Below, piece after piece: positions 11,095-23,802 of a DNA stretch of 64,000 nt (positions are counted from its first letter, which is position 1; each line of letters opens with the position of its first letter). Under the pieces are notes generated by a model, which was given only the letters and a program-made list of their open reading frames with translations, had not been told where the DNA came from and did not search any database. The stretch is taken from contig NC_039359.1 in the NCBI RefSeq assembly GCF_003573695.1, positions 77,886,783 through 77,950,782 on the forward strand, written 5' to 3'. The DNA comes from Papaver somniferum. Lineage: Eukaryota; Streptophyta; Magnoliopsida; Ranunculales; Papaveraceae. The translations under genes were made by a program, and so were the position numbers.

Positions 11095-12860
11095 AACCTT
11101 GGACGGCTAAGATCTGCATCTTAGATGAAAAAGTGGTCCTTGATTATTGCGGGCTTTTGTTTTGGTAGCCAAATAGGGAAGACCGGCATGGTATGGCGCG
11201 GCAAGGTGGTTGGCATGCCATTGGCACATGTGGCATGCCATGCCTTGGCGCGGTTTGGCATGGACAAAACTAGGGTTTTGGGCCAAAGGTTACCATGGTT
11301 GTTTGGCGACCTTAGACGACTAGGATTTGCATCTAGGATGGAAGGGTGGCCGTTGATCGTCGCACGCCTTCGTTTTGGTAGCCGCATGGGGAAGGACGGC
11401 ATGGTATGGCGCGGCAAGGTGGTTGGCATGCCATTGGCACATGTGGCATGGCATGCCTTGGCGCGGTTTGGCGTGGCCAAAACTAGGGTTTTGGGCCAAA
11501 GGTTACCATGCGTTGTTTAGCAACCTTGGACGGATAGGATTTGCATCCAGAATGGAAGGGTGGCCGTTGATCGTCACACGCCTTCGTTTTGGTAGACGCA
11601 TGGGGAAGGCCGGCATGGTATAGCGCGGCAAGGTGATTGGCATGCCAGTGGCACATGTGGCATGGCATGCCTTGGCGCGGTTTGCCGTGGCCAAAACTAG
11701 GGTTTTGGGAATAAGGTTACCATGGTTTTTTGGCGACCTTGGACGGCTAGGATTTGCATCTAGGATGGAAGGGTGGCCGTTGATCGTCGCACGCCTTCGT
11801 TTTGGTAGCCGCATAGAGAAGGCCGGCATGGTATGGCGCGGCAAGGTGGTTGGCATTCCATTGACACATGTGGCATGGCATGCCTTGGCGCGGTTTGGCG
11901 TGGCCAAAACTAGGATTTTGGGCCAAAGGTTACCATGAGTTGTTTGGCGACCTTGGACGGCTAGGATTTGCATCTAGGATGGAAGGGTGGTCGTTGATCG
12001 TCGCACGCCTTCGTTTTGGTAGCCGCATAGGGAAGGCCGACATGGTATGGCGCAGCAAGGTGGTTGGCATGCCATGCCTTGGCGGGATTGGCGTGGCCAA
12101 AACTAGGGTTTTGGGCCAAAGGTTACCATGCGTTGTTTGCTGACCTTGGACGAATAGGATTAACATCTAGGATGGAATGGTGGCCGTTGATCGTCGCATG
12201 CCTTCGTTTTGGTAGCCTCATAGGGAAGGACGACATGGTATGGCGCGGCAAGGTGGTTGGCATGCCATTGGAACATGTGGCATGGCATGCCTTGGCGCGG
12301 TTTGGCGGGACCGAAACTAGGGTTTTGGGCCAAAGGTTACCATGCGTTGTTTGGCGACCTTGGATGGCTTGGATTTGCATATATGATGAAAGGGTGGTCA
12401 TTGATCGTTGCACGCCTTCGTTTTGGTAGCCGCATAGGGAAGGCCGACATGGTATGGCGCAGCAAGGTGGTTGGCATTCCATGCCTTGGCGCGGATTGGC
12501 GTGGCCAAAACTAGGGTTTGGGGCCAAAGGTTACCATGCGTTGTTTGCTGACCTTGGACGAATAGGATTAACATCTAGGATGGAATGGTGGCCGTTGATC
12601 GTCGCATGCCTTCGTTTTGGTAGACTCATAGGGAAGGACGACATGGTATGGCGCGGCAAGGTGGTTGGCATGCCATTGGAACATGTGGCATGGCATGCCT
12701 TGGCGCGGTTTGGCGGGACCGAAACTAGGGTTTTGGGCCAAAGGTTACCATGCGTTGTTTGGCGACCTTGGATGGCTTGGATTTGCATATAGGATGGAAG
12801 GGTGGTCGTTGATCGTCGCACGCCTTCGTTTTGGTAGCCGCATAGGGAAGGCCGGCATGG
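11095..12860. repeat. ~185-215-bp satellite array, copy 1 (9 units)
   Basis: Units start near 'accttggacgg.taggatttgcatctaggatgg' and end 'gggccaaaggttaccatg.gttgtttgg'. Starts fall at about 11095, 11306, 11519, 11734, 11948, 12130, 12354, 12549 and 12765. Shorter units lack a segment around 'ccattggcacatgtggcat'. The pair 12130-12548 looks like a direct duplicate of 12549-12860 and onward (a dimer of about 410 bp). The GC-rich, stop-poor units give long ORFs in several frames on both strands (up to about 156 codons); these are compositional and are not annotated as genes. Confidence 0.9.
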
Positions 12861-13445
12861 TGGGGCCAAGGCCAATGACGCGGATGGCTTGGCATAGTGG
12901 GGCCAAGGGTTTGGTATAGACGTCTTGGCATGGTGGGGCCAAGGAAAGGTGCGGTTGGCATGGCATGGTGGGTCCAAGGGTTTGACATGTCATTGGCGCA
13001 TGGTGCGGCTAGCATGGTTGGGTCCAAGGCAAGGTGCAGTTGGCTTGGCATGGTGGAGCCAAGGGTTTGGCATGCCATTGGCGCATGGTACGGATAGCAT
13101 GGTTAGCATGCCTTGGCGCAAGAGATGTGGGTGGCATGGTTTTCCATTGGCACAGTGGTGCGGCCGGTATGGTTGGCATGCCTTGGCGCGGAGATGTGGT
13201 TGGCATGCCTTGGCGCGGAGATGTGGCTGGCATGGTTTTCCATTAGCACAGTGGTGCGGCTGGCATGGTTGGCATGCCTTGGCACGGAGATGTGGCTGGA
13301 ATGGTTTGCCATTGGCACAATGGTGGGCTGGCATGGTTGGCATGCCTTGGCGCGGAGATGTGGATGGCATAGTTTTCCATTAGCACAGTGGTGCGGCTGG
13401 CATGGTTGGCATGCCTTGGTGTGGTATCATGAGAATTAGGGTTTG
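12861..13445. repeat. GGCATGG-rich degenerate short repeats, copy 1
   Basis: The array moves from 'catggtggggccaagg' units to units of about 70 bp carrying 'ggcatgccttggcgcggagatgtgg' and 'ttttccattagcacagtggtgcggc', repeated at least four times between 13100 and 13430. The sequence has no stops in several frames, which creates false ORFs such as 12925-13383. It is probably an evolved offshoot of the adjacent satellite, since both share the GGCATGCCTTGGCGCGG core. Confidence 0.8.
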
Positions 13446-14560
13446 GCATAGATGATGTCGGTCAATGTTAAGGGTACCCTGGTAATTCTTACGTAGGCAT
13501 GATGATCGATTCAATAAATGTGCTAATGGTCATAGTGACGTCATGTCAGTTGTACGGTTTTACGATTTTAACCCTAAGCTAAAAACCACCATCAACATTA
13601 AGTCCCCTGCTTTGCTCGGAACAGGAGCATTGTTGCGAGGTAAGCATAAGATGGTGACAGGCAAGGACAAAAATCGAAACGAAAAGTCGTGGAAAGATGA
13701 CCAGGAAGGTCCGACTAACCTTTTCAAGAGGTAAGGAGAGTCCATGATCCTCGTGTTTGGCGGCCTTGCGTAGATTCTAATCATGGTGTAGACCGTGAAG
13801 TGGCGAGATGAAGATCGTCGGCTTAGTCTGGCTATGCATCACCTTGGATGGGTTAGGGAACATCATGATGCTGGATTGGCGAGTTGTCGGTGTTGGTGCG
13901 GCAAGTCATGGCGCGGACGGCTTGGCATGGTGCGGCCAAGGAAATGGCGCAGTTTGGTGAGGCAAAGCATGCACGGACGACTTGGCATGTGGGACCAAGG
14001 CATGGCGCGGTCCTGGCGAGGCAAGCATGGCAGACGGCTTGGCGTGGTGGGGCCAAGGCAATGGCGCGAACGGTCTTGGCATGGTGATTGGTCTTCGCGG
14101 GCCCGGTTGCCCCTTTTCCTTACTTGACTCAAATAGGAAGTATTTTCCTTATTCAAACTCCCAAGTATCACTCCTATAAAAGGAGGGTCGGCCTTTCCTT
14201 TTACATCACACCTATATTTTTTTTATTCTGGCTGTGTGGTAACAGTAAAGCGGACGAGCAAACCCTAGCTGTAGGCGTACCTTTTCATGAACTTGTATAA
14301 ATGTTGTCCTTCTGCATTGGTATGAATCCTAGTTGTAGGTATGCTTTGCACGAACTTGTAGTATCATTTAGGCGTGAATACCGTAGTGATGTTGGCCGCC
14401 TCAATTACCGCGCAAAGTAGGCATGCGTGAGCTGGTAACTGTCATTCCCTTCCCGCGAAAACCTAGCTTCTAGGGTTTACTCCTTTTTCCTGGTGTGAGC
14501 GCGTGTATGGTTCCCGTGGTGGGGCGCGCCTCCTCGGCCGGGAGAAAATTTCCCGCTACA
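13446..14560. other. unique part of LTR-like segment, copy 1
   Basis: The stretch carries further GGCATGG-rich sequence at 13880-14090, the plus-strand TATA box at 14175, and a tail of about 380 bp ending CCCGCTACA. ORFs here (for example 13795-14127) share the repeat composition and have no recognisable domain. Confidence 0.5.
14175..14182 (+). promoter_or_regulatory. candidate plus-strand TATA box, copy 1
   Basis: TATAAAAG within ctccTATAAAAGgaggg, a strong TATA match with a pyrimidine-rich likely start region about 30 bp downstream (ttttacatcacacc). Equivalents are at 26883-26890 and 39194-39201. In copy 3 it lies about 0.6 kb upstream of the open PMD frame on the same strand. Confidence 0.5.
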
Positions 14561-14880
14561 GGGTATGGTCTTGGCATGAGGTGGTGATGCAGGGTCTGTC
14601 AGTGCCCATTTCTTTGCTTATGTGCATTATGACTTTGAAACAAATTGGCTTGCGTCCAGTATGGATCTCCTGTGTCTGATAAAATAATTTCCATGCACTT
14701 TCCGTAATAATTTGTCTTCGTACAGTTCCATTGTAGTTATATCGAAGGTGGAAGTATCGTGAGAGAATGTTTGTTAGGATGTCATTTTAGAAAAGTTCTG
14801 CCGTACTGAAAGATGTTGGCAATTCCAAACCAAACATAGATGATTAATTCTTTACAACATCCGCCACGATTAGGAGAAAT
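14561..14880 (+). other. leader between LTR-like segment and triplication junction, copy 1
   Basis: This 320-bp stretch ends at the CATCCC junction into copy 2. In copies 1 and 2 it carries an in-frame TAA where copy 3 stays open into the PMD gene (gattaattc against gatgagttc). No gene is seen. Confidence 0.5.
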
Positions 14881-15372
14881 CATCCCGTATCCTTTTATAA
14901 ATTCATCGTTCGATCGGGTTCCTTTGGCATCTAGTAGACTTTTGTAAATTCATCATCCGACCGGGTGCCTTTGGCATCCCGTAGCCTTTTGTAAATTACT
15001 CAGCCGACCGGGTGCCTTTGCATCTCGTAGACTTTTGTAAATTCGTCATCCTACCGGATGCCTTTGTCATCCCGTAGCCTTTTGTAAATTCGGCAGCCGA
15101 CCAGATGTCTTTGCATCCCGTAGCCTTTTGTAACTTCATCGGATGACCGGGTGCCTTTGGCATCCCGTAGCCTTTTGTAGATTCATCAGCCGACCGGGTG
15201 TCTTTGCATCCCGTATACTTTTGTAAATTCATCGGCCGACCGGGTTACTTTGGCATCTCGTAGACTTTTGTAAATTCGTCAGTCGTCCGGGTGCCTTTGG
15301 CATCTCGTAGACTTTTGTAAATTATTCAGCCGACCGGGTACCTTTGGCATCCCGTAGCCTTTTTGTAAATCT
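14881..15372. repeat. 47-bp minisatellite, copy 2 (10 units)
   Basis: Same repeat as at 2150. It starts at the junction and contains one extra internal unit (about 15186-15232) not found in copy 1, and it lacks the first unit that lies left of 2211. Confidence 0.85.
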
Positions 15373-15385
15373 TTTTGCATATTGT

Positions 15386-15760
15386 TCATTGTTGCTAACC
15401 GACCTTTATCATGTGAAGTAGGTGCTTGTACATCAGGTAACTTATGTATGTAAACTCTTTTAACCATTTGTCATTGGTGGGAAACTTGACTTTGGTACCA
15501 TCCGTTTGTCTTAGTTTGTATATATGCTCTCGGCCACCTTTGTAACTTTGAACAGGCCGACCCAGTTTGTTGCGAACTTTCCCGCGCTGGAATTCCTTTG
15601 TACGTGGAGGGAAATTTTGAGCACTAGGTCGTCAACCTTGAAAATTATTTCTTTGACACCATGGTTGCAGTAGTTAGTTGTTCGCTTCCTATATTCCTTA
15701 GCAAACCGTTCTGCTCGCGTCCTTCTCTCTTCTATTGTGTCCAGGTGTGCAAATCGACTT
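15386..15760 (-). pseudogene. Ty3 integrase C-terminal remnant, copy 2
   Basis: Collinear with 2670-3044 with the same frameshift before the stop at 15511. A few residues differ from copy 1 (for example an Ala to Ser in the QRN.SAGK stretch). It is fused to the copia LTR at 15761 in the same way. Confidence 0.75.
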
Positions 15761-18174
15761 TGAAAAAGCGGAGGTAATATTTCACTTAGCAATCTGTATG
15801 GACTAACTCGAATATACTTTTAAGAGAATCAACAAGACTCAATCAATTAAAAGTATATCAACGAGTTTATATCTCTCTTCTTGATTTGATTTACTCAAGC
15901 AGGAACTTCGATTCTAAACAAATGCAAGGAATAACTTGGATGGTACCAAACCAATATCCAAGGATCAATCAATGACAATCAACAACCAAAGGTTGGATTA
16001 ATCTAATTGATGATCTGACGCACAACCTGTATTATTTCAATTATAAAGATAAAACAATATAATGCGGAAATTGAAATAACACAAACACCAGAAATTTTGT
16101 TAACGAGGAAACCACAAATGCAGAAAAACCCCGGGACCTAGTCTAGATTGAACACACATTGTATTAAGCCGCTACAAACACTAGCCTACTCCAAGCTAAC
16201 TTCGTACTGGACTGTAGTTGAACCCCAATCTATCTCCCACTGATCCAAGGTACATTTATGCTCCTACGCCTCTGATCCCATCAGGATACTGCGCACTTGA
16301 TTCCCTTATCTGATCTCACCCAAAACTAAGAGTTTTTACGACCCAAAATCGCATGCTTTGACAATAAACAAATATGTCTCCCACAGACAAGTATATCAAA
16401 GGATCAATCTGTCTCCCACAGATAAACCCTAAAGGTTTTGTTCCGTATTTTGATAATAATCAAGGTGAACAGGAACCAATTGATAATCCAGTCTTATATT
16501 CCCGAAGAACATCCTGGAGTTATCAATCACCTCACAACAATCTTAATCGTATGGTAGCAAAAAAAGATGTTGCGAAATCACAAACAATGAGACGAAGATG
16601 TTTGTGATTACTTTTTATATCTTGCCTATCGGAGATATCAATCTCAAGCCAATCAATCTGATTTTACTCGTATGATAGAAGATGCAAGATCAGATCACAT
16701 AACTACGATAAAAGTAGTATCGGTCTGGCTTCACAATCCCGATGAAGTCTTTAAGTCGTTAACCTGGTTTTAGAAGAAGAAAACCAAAGGTTAAAGGACT
16801 CTAGTATGCAAACTAGTATCACACGTGAGGTGTGGGGATTAGTTTTGCACAATACTAGACGTCTCCTTTATATAGTCTTTCAAATCAGGGTTTGCAATCA
16901 ATGTTAGCTTAGTAACAAAGCATCCAATATTCACCGTTAGACGAACACCTGATTTAGATTCAAGCTAATATTTCTCAACCGTTAGATCGAAAACTTAGCT
17001 TGTTATACACACTTGACAATGCACACTTCTAGGTTTGTTAACCATACCCAAACGTATGCACTTATTGGTTCAACAATAGTTAACCAAAAGGTTAGCCATA
17101 TGAGCATTTCATATCACCCATGTTCTTCTTCACCATAACTAGTTCAAATGACTTCAAATGAACTAGTTAGAGAGTTGTTCAATTGCAAGGAAATCTTATG
17201 TACTACACAAGACACAATTGAAGCAAAGATGATTTGATTCACTTGAATCGTTCATAAACTTTTATATCCACGGTTTGCAAACTGCATTCCTTAGTCCTTT
17301 TAAGTTTAAGTTCAGAAATATTCTTCAGATATATAACCTTCTCAAGTTCGCAGACTTAAGTTACCGGAAGAGTTTACAAACTCCAGCAGAAATTCTTGGG
17401 AATGAGAACTTCGTCGGTTCGCGGACTGGGTTCGCGGACTTCGCTTCACGCACATAGTTTGTCAACTCCAGCAGAAATTCTCGGGTTTGAGAACTTCGGC
17501 AGTTCGAGACTGAGTTCGCGTACTTGGCTCACGCCATTTTCCGGTTCTCTTGATCAATAAAGTTCGCAAACTTTGGTTTAAGGAATAGGACTTATACATA
17601 AATGTGTTTCCACAATAATGCTTGTGTCCACCATTGGTTATGTAATCTAAACTCTCATTTCAATCATTGAAACATTCTTAGAGGACGTTATATAGTTTTT
17701 ACACCATTTCTTGTCAAAGCAATTTTAAAGATGATTGAAACATAACATGTCTTTCGTCACATGGTAAAGATAAACTTGATCGAATTGAAAAGCTTACCAA
17801 CACATATTTCGAGATATAGATAGGCGAGGTATACTCGGCTCAAAATACCAAATGTGTATAATCCAAGTCTATATATTTAGCATACGACTTCTTGTATCAA
17901 AGAGTAGGAGATAGAGTAGATAGACTTTTGAGTAACAGATAAGTTCAAGTCTTCACATACCTTTTTGTCGAGAAGTTCCACTGGTTCCTTGAGTAGTTCT
18001 TCCACTTGTATGATGAATCTCCATGAAGTCCTTGAGCTCAACTACACTTTCTATCCTAGTCCGAGACTTAGCTATAATAGACTAGAAATCAAGACTTCTA
18101 GTTTTGACCACTAACATTGACAAACATGCTTGAGATTGCAACACATGCGAGCTCGACCGAGCAATGCTCTAACA
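15761..18174 (-). mobile_element. Ty1/copia 3' LTR, copy 2
   Basis: Complete LTR with the same TG/CA ends as copy 1 and a polypurine tract at 18175-18187. It is about five bases shorter than copy 1. Several of the missing bases (15950, 17250, 17366, 17538) are at sites where copies 1 and 3 disagree. Confidence 0.8.
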
Positions 18175-21023
18175 ATCTCCCCCTTTGTCAATTTTAGTGA
18201 CAAAACTATCAATACATATGGAATACAAAAAAGATAAAGAGACCTTAGTAGCTCCTATTCCACATGTCTAATCGTCACTTCCAAGTACTCCAATGATCCC
18301 AAAGGTTGTAAGTTTAGTATCACCGCTGTTGAAGATCCGTAGCTATAACAATGAGAAAGCATCGGTCTCGATCATTGTTATACAGTATCATAGTATTATT
18401 ACACAACGTCAAAGTTCAATTGTATCACAACTTCAACAATAATACTATGGTGATATGTATCTCTCCCCCTTATTCAATATTCCATCTCACATGGAAACCA
18501 CTCCCCCTTACACAATGATCCGAAAACCATATGTATTTGTAGTGTGAACTACATATTAATTCTCTCCTTTTTGTCAATAAAATTGGAAAGGTACAAGAAC
18601 GGGATCATAATGAAATTTCCGAGAGAGACATTTCATGACAAAAAGAAAAATACATATCAACTAATTTAGATGCAATCATAAAGCCGAATCTAAATGCATT
18701 CATCAAGGAGTTTAAAGATACAAGATAACCCCTCTAAAATTCTACATCCGCACACCCCTCAAGATACGACCATTAATCACAAGTTCAAAAGAACTCTTCC
18801 CCATTTGATATCATTCCCGAAAGAACAACAACGAGCGACCTTAATTTCAAACGAAAAGAGTGATTTTTATTGGACACCAAAAACCATGAGAATGATTTTC
18901 TATATCCAAAAACTCAATCAAATTAATTACAAGTAAACCCATGATTAATTTAATCGGAATACACAACCAAATTAAATACAAAAAGTGATCAATTAAATTG
19001 ATCATGCTCAACATAAGAGGATTTATGGAGACACAAAAATACTCAACTAGATTAATTACAAGAGAATCCATAATTAATCTAATTGGAATACATAAACAAA
19101 CTAATTACAAAGATAATCAATTTAATTGTCATTTGTTTTGCTCTACATAAGATACTTATGGAGCAATAACCAAATAACCAAATAAGATGATTAATTTAGT
19201 TCAATATGCTCGACATAACATATCTCACGGAACAACAACTAAGCTAAGAAAATCAACTTGGTTGTATAATGCTCAACATAAGATACATTATGGAGCCTCA
19301 CAGTAATACATAAAAATATGGATCAGGGATGATCAATACTGCGGAATATACAAGGATTCATTCTATCTTCAATCACTATTTGCATAACGACAATAATAGA
19401 AATAATCCTTGAAAACAAAAGATTTTAACCTATCTTCCATCAAATAATTGACAATATAGGCTTAAATTTTGTATTTTTCAAAAGTACATTCATTCTTTTA
19501 CTAGTACTTGAATACCGAACACGAACGACTTTACTTTTGACAAAGTATGGGACAAACATGGTTCACGGATGTAAACACCCATATCCCATAACATATTGCA
19601 ATCTAACAAATCATAAAGATTAAATACTGCAAAAATCATCTTCAAAACAAATTTAGAGTTTAAACCAATAAATCTAAAAACATGAAGATGAAAACGTTGA
19701 ACATAGCTATGTGTAATTTTCTATTCCAAACTCTAGTAATCCTTCTCAAAAACAAGAATAAATTCTCATAAGAAGTTTCCTAGGCATCAAGACAAACTCG
19801 TAATGCACATATACGATGATTTTTCCTTAGAGGGTAGAATCAATCTTTTTCACCCGGATTTATACTAAGTAGCTACCAAAGTCATACAAAAAGATTTTCT
19901 TAACAAAGAAGAACATACAAATGACCATCCACCAGAGTTCACATAAAATAGTTGTGAACATTCAAGAATCCCATAGTAATGCGTACTACAACCCATTCTT
20001 GAAATTCCTTTTTTTTGATTCACCAAAAACATTCTTGTTAAAGCTACAAATGAGCATAGAATAGTAGTACTCCAAGAATTCAAGTGCCCAAGTCCAAGAG
20101 AAGTGGAACAAGTGCAACGAAACTAAGCAAAACACTCAAAAACAAGATACAGGAAAAATACCAATCTTAACTCATCCAAATACAATAATTCTCATACCCA
20201 TTTTTAAGACAATTCAAATAGGAAGAGAATGCAAAAAGAATGAGGTCATTCCGAGTTCGTACGAAGAAGTTACGGCCAAAACAAGTTTACCGAATATCAA
20301 CGTCAAGTATGCATACGGGTTTGCAAACAAATTTTCAAGTCTGCGAACTTAAACCCCTGGATTTTGATTTCAAAATATGTTATGCATACCTGGTAGGTTT
20401 ACCATGAAGTCCAGACATCCCGAACTACTATTTTCAAACCTAAACGTTCAAGAACCTTAAACACAGATCAAGTTAGGTAGAAAAGAACGATAAGAAAGGT
20501 ACGTGAATCATTATAAGTTCTCTAAACAAATAAAAGAACAAATCTTTCTCAAGTTTATATACATACCTTTTTAGATGAATCTAGTTGATTTTTACAGCCT
20601 TTACGAACATAATCTGTGCGCCCCACTTTTCCGTGCTTCTCTCACCATATACATAGCAGGGCATTTCTTGGTGAGGATGTACTTTCAACACAAATAAGTT
20701 GTGTTGAGGTGAACAGTGACTTGCTCACCATGGCACCAAGAAACAGTTTCTTTCCAACAACTCTTAAATCTTGTATTGTTGAGAAACACCCAAGGAACTG
20801 TTTTTATAAGTCTATCAAAGAACTTCAAGAGAACTCAAAAAAATTTGTGTTTCTGATTTCTTGTTTTCCAACTTATAAAAAAAAGTTTCTGCAGATAGTT
20901 TTTAGTACTGCGAAGGGAAACTCTTTTGATAAAAAGAGACGTTCTAGATTCTTCATAAAAGAAGACAATACTACTATCTCGATAGGAAGTATCGGGAATT
21001 GAGCAACGAATCAATTCATGATT

Positions 21024-21323
21024 TTAGGTGATACACTCAGATACTGAGTGTAATTCATTTAGTTTATCACAACTAATTGGATTATGCAGAGGAGGAGCAT
21101 TGCCCTCACTGATTAGTAAATCAATATCAACCTCAACATGAATATTATTCATCATAACTTGATTTAGCCTGTCAAGAGATTCTTGCTCTTTCTGGAGGTA
21201 TAACTCAACATCAAGAGATAAGCTCTCAAGCTTCTTTTCAAGCCCTGAAAACACTTCAAGGGATTCTAAACCTGGTGGAGGTTTAGATAGAATTTTTTCT
21301 ACGGATTTTATTAAATCAGTCAT
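21024..21323 (-). CDS. copia leader ORF, copy 2 (99 codons)
   Basis: Same as the 95-codon ORF at 8316-8603, but one base is missing near 21042, which removes the original stop and adds four codons. That base is one of the positions where copies 1 and 3 differ, so the change is suspect. No gag domain is visible. Confidence 0.35.
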   Translation of the reverse strand: MTDLIKSVEKILSKPPPGLESLEVFSGLEKKLESLSLDVELYLQKEQESLDRLNQVMMNNIHVEVDIDLLISEGNAPPLHNPISCDKLNELHSVSECIT

Positions 21324-21436
21324 GGAAGAATTCTGAAATCCCTAGATCTGGTGGTGCATTTATTGAGATAGCATTACTTCCCATAGAGTCAGATCGCTAC
21401 AAACACAGACTTTTAAGGTCTTGAACGTGTTTGCCT

Positions 21437-21448
21437 GCTCTGATACCA
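21437..21448 (-). promoter_or_regulatory. primer binding site (initiator Met-tRNA), copy 2
   Basis: Minus strand TGGTATCAGAGC, identical in position relative to the LTR edge at 21451. Confidence 0.9.
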
Positions 21449-21450
21449 AT

Positions 21451-22892
21451 TGAAAAGGCGGGGGTCTAACAACAACACCCAATATTTCGCTTAGCAATCT
21501 ATATGGACTAACTAGAATATAATTTTAAGAGAAAAACAAGACTCAATTAATTAAAAGTATATCAACGAGTTTATATCTCTCTTCTTGATTTGATTTACTC
21601 AAGCAGGAACTGCGAGTTCTAAACAAATGCAAAGAATAACTTGGATGGTACCAAAGACCAATATCCAAGGATCAATCAATGACAATCAACAACCAAAGGT
21701 TGGATTACTCTGATTGATGATCTAACGCACAACCTGTATTATTTCAATTATAAAACAATATAATGCGGAAATTGAAATAACATAGACACCAGAAATTTTG
21801 TCAACGAGGAAACCGCAAATGCATAAAACCCCAGGACCTAGTCCAGATTGAACACACACTGTATTAAGCCGCTACAGACATTAGCTACTCCAAGATAACT
21901 TCGGACTGGACTGTAGTTGAACCCCGATCAATCTCCCACTGATCCAAGGTACAGTTATGCTCCTACGCCTCTAATCCCAGCAAGATATTGCGTATTTGAT
22001 TCCCTTAGCTGATCTCACCCACAACTAAGAGTTGTACGACCCAAAATCTCAGGCTTTGACAATAAACAAATCTGTCTCCCACAGACAAGTCTATCAACGG
22101 ATCAATCTGTCTCCCATAGATAAACCCTCAAGGTTTTGTTCCGTGTTTTGATAATAATCAAGGTTAACATGAAGCAATGATAATCCGGTCTTATATTCCC
22201 GAAGAACAACCTAGAGTTATCAATCACCTCACAACAATCTTAATAGTATGGTATGAAACAAGATGTTGCGTAATCACAAACAATGAGATGAAAATGTTTG
22301 TGATTACTTTTTATATATTTCCTATCGGAGATATCAATCTCAATCCAATCAATCTGATTGTACTCGTACGATAGAAGATGCAAGATCAGATCACACAACT
22401 ACGATAAAAGTAGTATCGGTCTGGCTTCACAATCCTAATGAAGTCTTTAAGTCGTTAACCTGGTTTTAGAAGAAAAAAACCAAAGGTTAAAGGAGAATCG
22501 ACTCTAGTATGCAAACTAATATCACACGTGAGGTGTGGGGATTAGTTTTGCACAATACTAGACGTCTCCTTTATATAGTCTTTCAAATTAGGGTTTGCAA
22601 TCAATGTTCTTAGTAACAAAGCATTCAATATTCACCGTTATATGAACACCTGATTTAGATTCAAGCTAATATTTCTCAACCGTTAGCTTGTTATACACAC
22701 TTAACAATGCACGCTTCTAGGTTTGTTAACCGTACCCAAACATATGCACTTGTTGGGTCAACAATATTAATCAAAAGGTTAGCCATACGAGCATTTCATA
22801 TCAACCATGTTCATCTTCACCATAACTAGTTCAAATGACTTCAAGTAACTAGTTAGAGAGTTGTTCAATTGCAAGGAAATCTTATGTACTAC
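21451..22892 (-). mobile_element. Ty1/copia 5' LTR, copy 2, truncated
   Basis: Collinear with 8731-10181 and cut at the same gtactac before TGTTTGAGGG. It carries the densest cluster of single-base losses compared with copies 1 and 3 (21884, 22034, about 22178, 22253, about 22766). Confidence 0.8.
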
Positions 22893-23802
22893 TGTTTGAG
22901 GGTGAAAATGATTTCTGTTGATTTTGGTAATTTCGGGTGTGTGGCTGAGAAACGAATTTAAACCCTAAAAAATGTACTACAAGGGAGTACTTTAGATTCG
23001 AGAGATCAATCTGTACAAACCCTCCTAAACCAAGAAATGGTTGTTCCAGACTTTTTTCGGTCACAAAGTGAAGGAGAAGGGTTGGTTTTGGGGAGAGAAG
23101 CGAAAAAAGTGTTGAGACCAGAATAGTTGATTCTGGAAGAGTAGTTGTTTCACGACTTGTATCAGAAAGTGGGAAGCGAACAGATGAAAATCTAGAAAAT
23201 GTTTTATGAGTGTTGTATCTTCCTGACCATGAACTTGTTATTCGTGGAAATAGGTAATGCATATTTATACAAGTCGAAGTGAAACGTACTCTGGTCTCAT
23301 TAAAAACGGAAAACGGGTGAGTAAATGGGAGGAGGTGGTAACCGGTAACGCTTGGAATTGATGTTCCATAAAAGAAAGCGTTTCATCATTACTCCATGTA
23401 TTTACTAACCGCCTCATCCTTATGACACTTTCTTATAACGAGCATAGTGTACGCCGCACGCTGTAAACCGCCAAACCAATACCCAATGAGCATCCCCCAG
23501 TTTCTGACATGTGTTGATGTCTCGAGTGTTTTCGCGGAAAACATGTAGCATGTTATTGTTTTCTGGCAAGTTGAGCTTGGGAGACTTGCCGGATCGGTGG
23601 TGACCTTCAACGGTCGAGATTTTCCATCTTAAGAGGAAGGTATCCGTTGATTACTGCAACCTTTCATTTGGTAGCCAGTGGAATGAAAGTATGATCAATA
23701 TGGCTTTAATATGGCCCAGTTTAGGCGCAGCCAAAAGTTAGGGTTTTGGCTTTGTTTAGGCGCGACCAAACTAGGGCCAAAGGTTGCCATGTGTTAGCTG
23801 GT

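Larger units (their letters stand above)
10182..14560. mobile_element. LTR-like segment with internal satellites, copy 1 (4.38 kb)
   Basis: The segment starts TGTTTGAGGGTG exactly where the copia LTR is cut and ends ...TTTCCCGCTACA, so it has TG...CA edges. Giant LTRs of this size with internal tandem repeats occur in Tat/Ogre Ty3 elements. TATA boxes lie near both ends: plus-strand TATAAAAG at 14175-14182 and minus-strand TATAAATATG at 10551-10560, each roughly 370-390 bp from the nearer end. I could not identify a convincing primer site or polypurine tract beyond 14560, so orientation and LTR status are inferred. Short ORFs at 10494-10902 are unsupported. Confidence 0.5.
18175..21450 (-). 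mobile_element. copia internal region, copy 2, lacking pol
   Basis: Collinear with 5464-8730, with the same hairpin-bearing repeats (about 18912-19295) and no pol domains. The polypurine tract sits at the left edge and the primer site at 21437-21448. Confidence 0.75.

Noticed and set aside
11121..13449. Long overlapping ORFs on both strands (up to about 156 codons), also in copies 2 and 3
   Set aside because: They lie in GC-rich, stop-poor tandem repeats, occur in several frames at once, and change length with repeat number. No domain or start context supports them.
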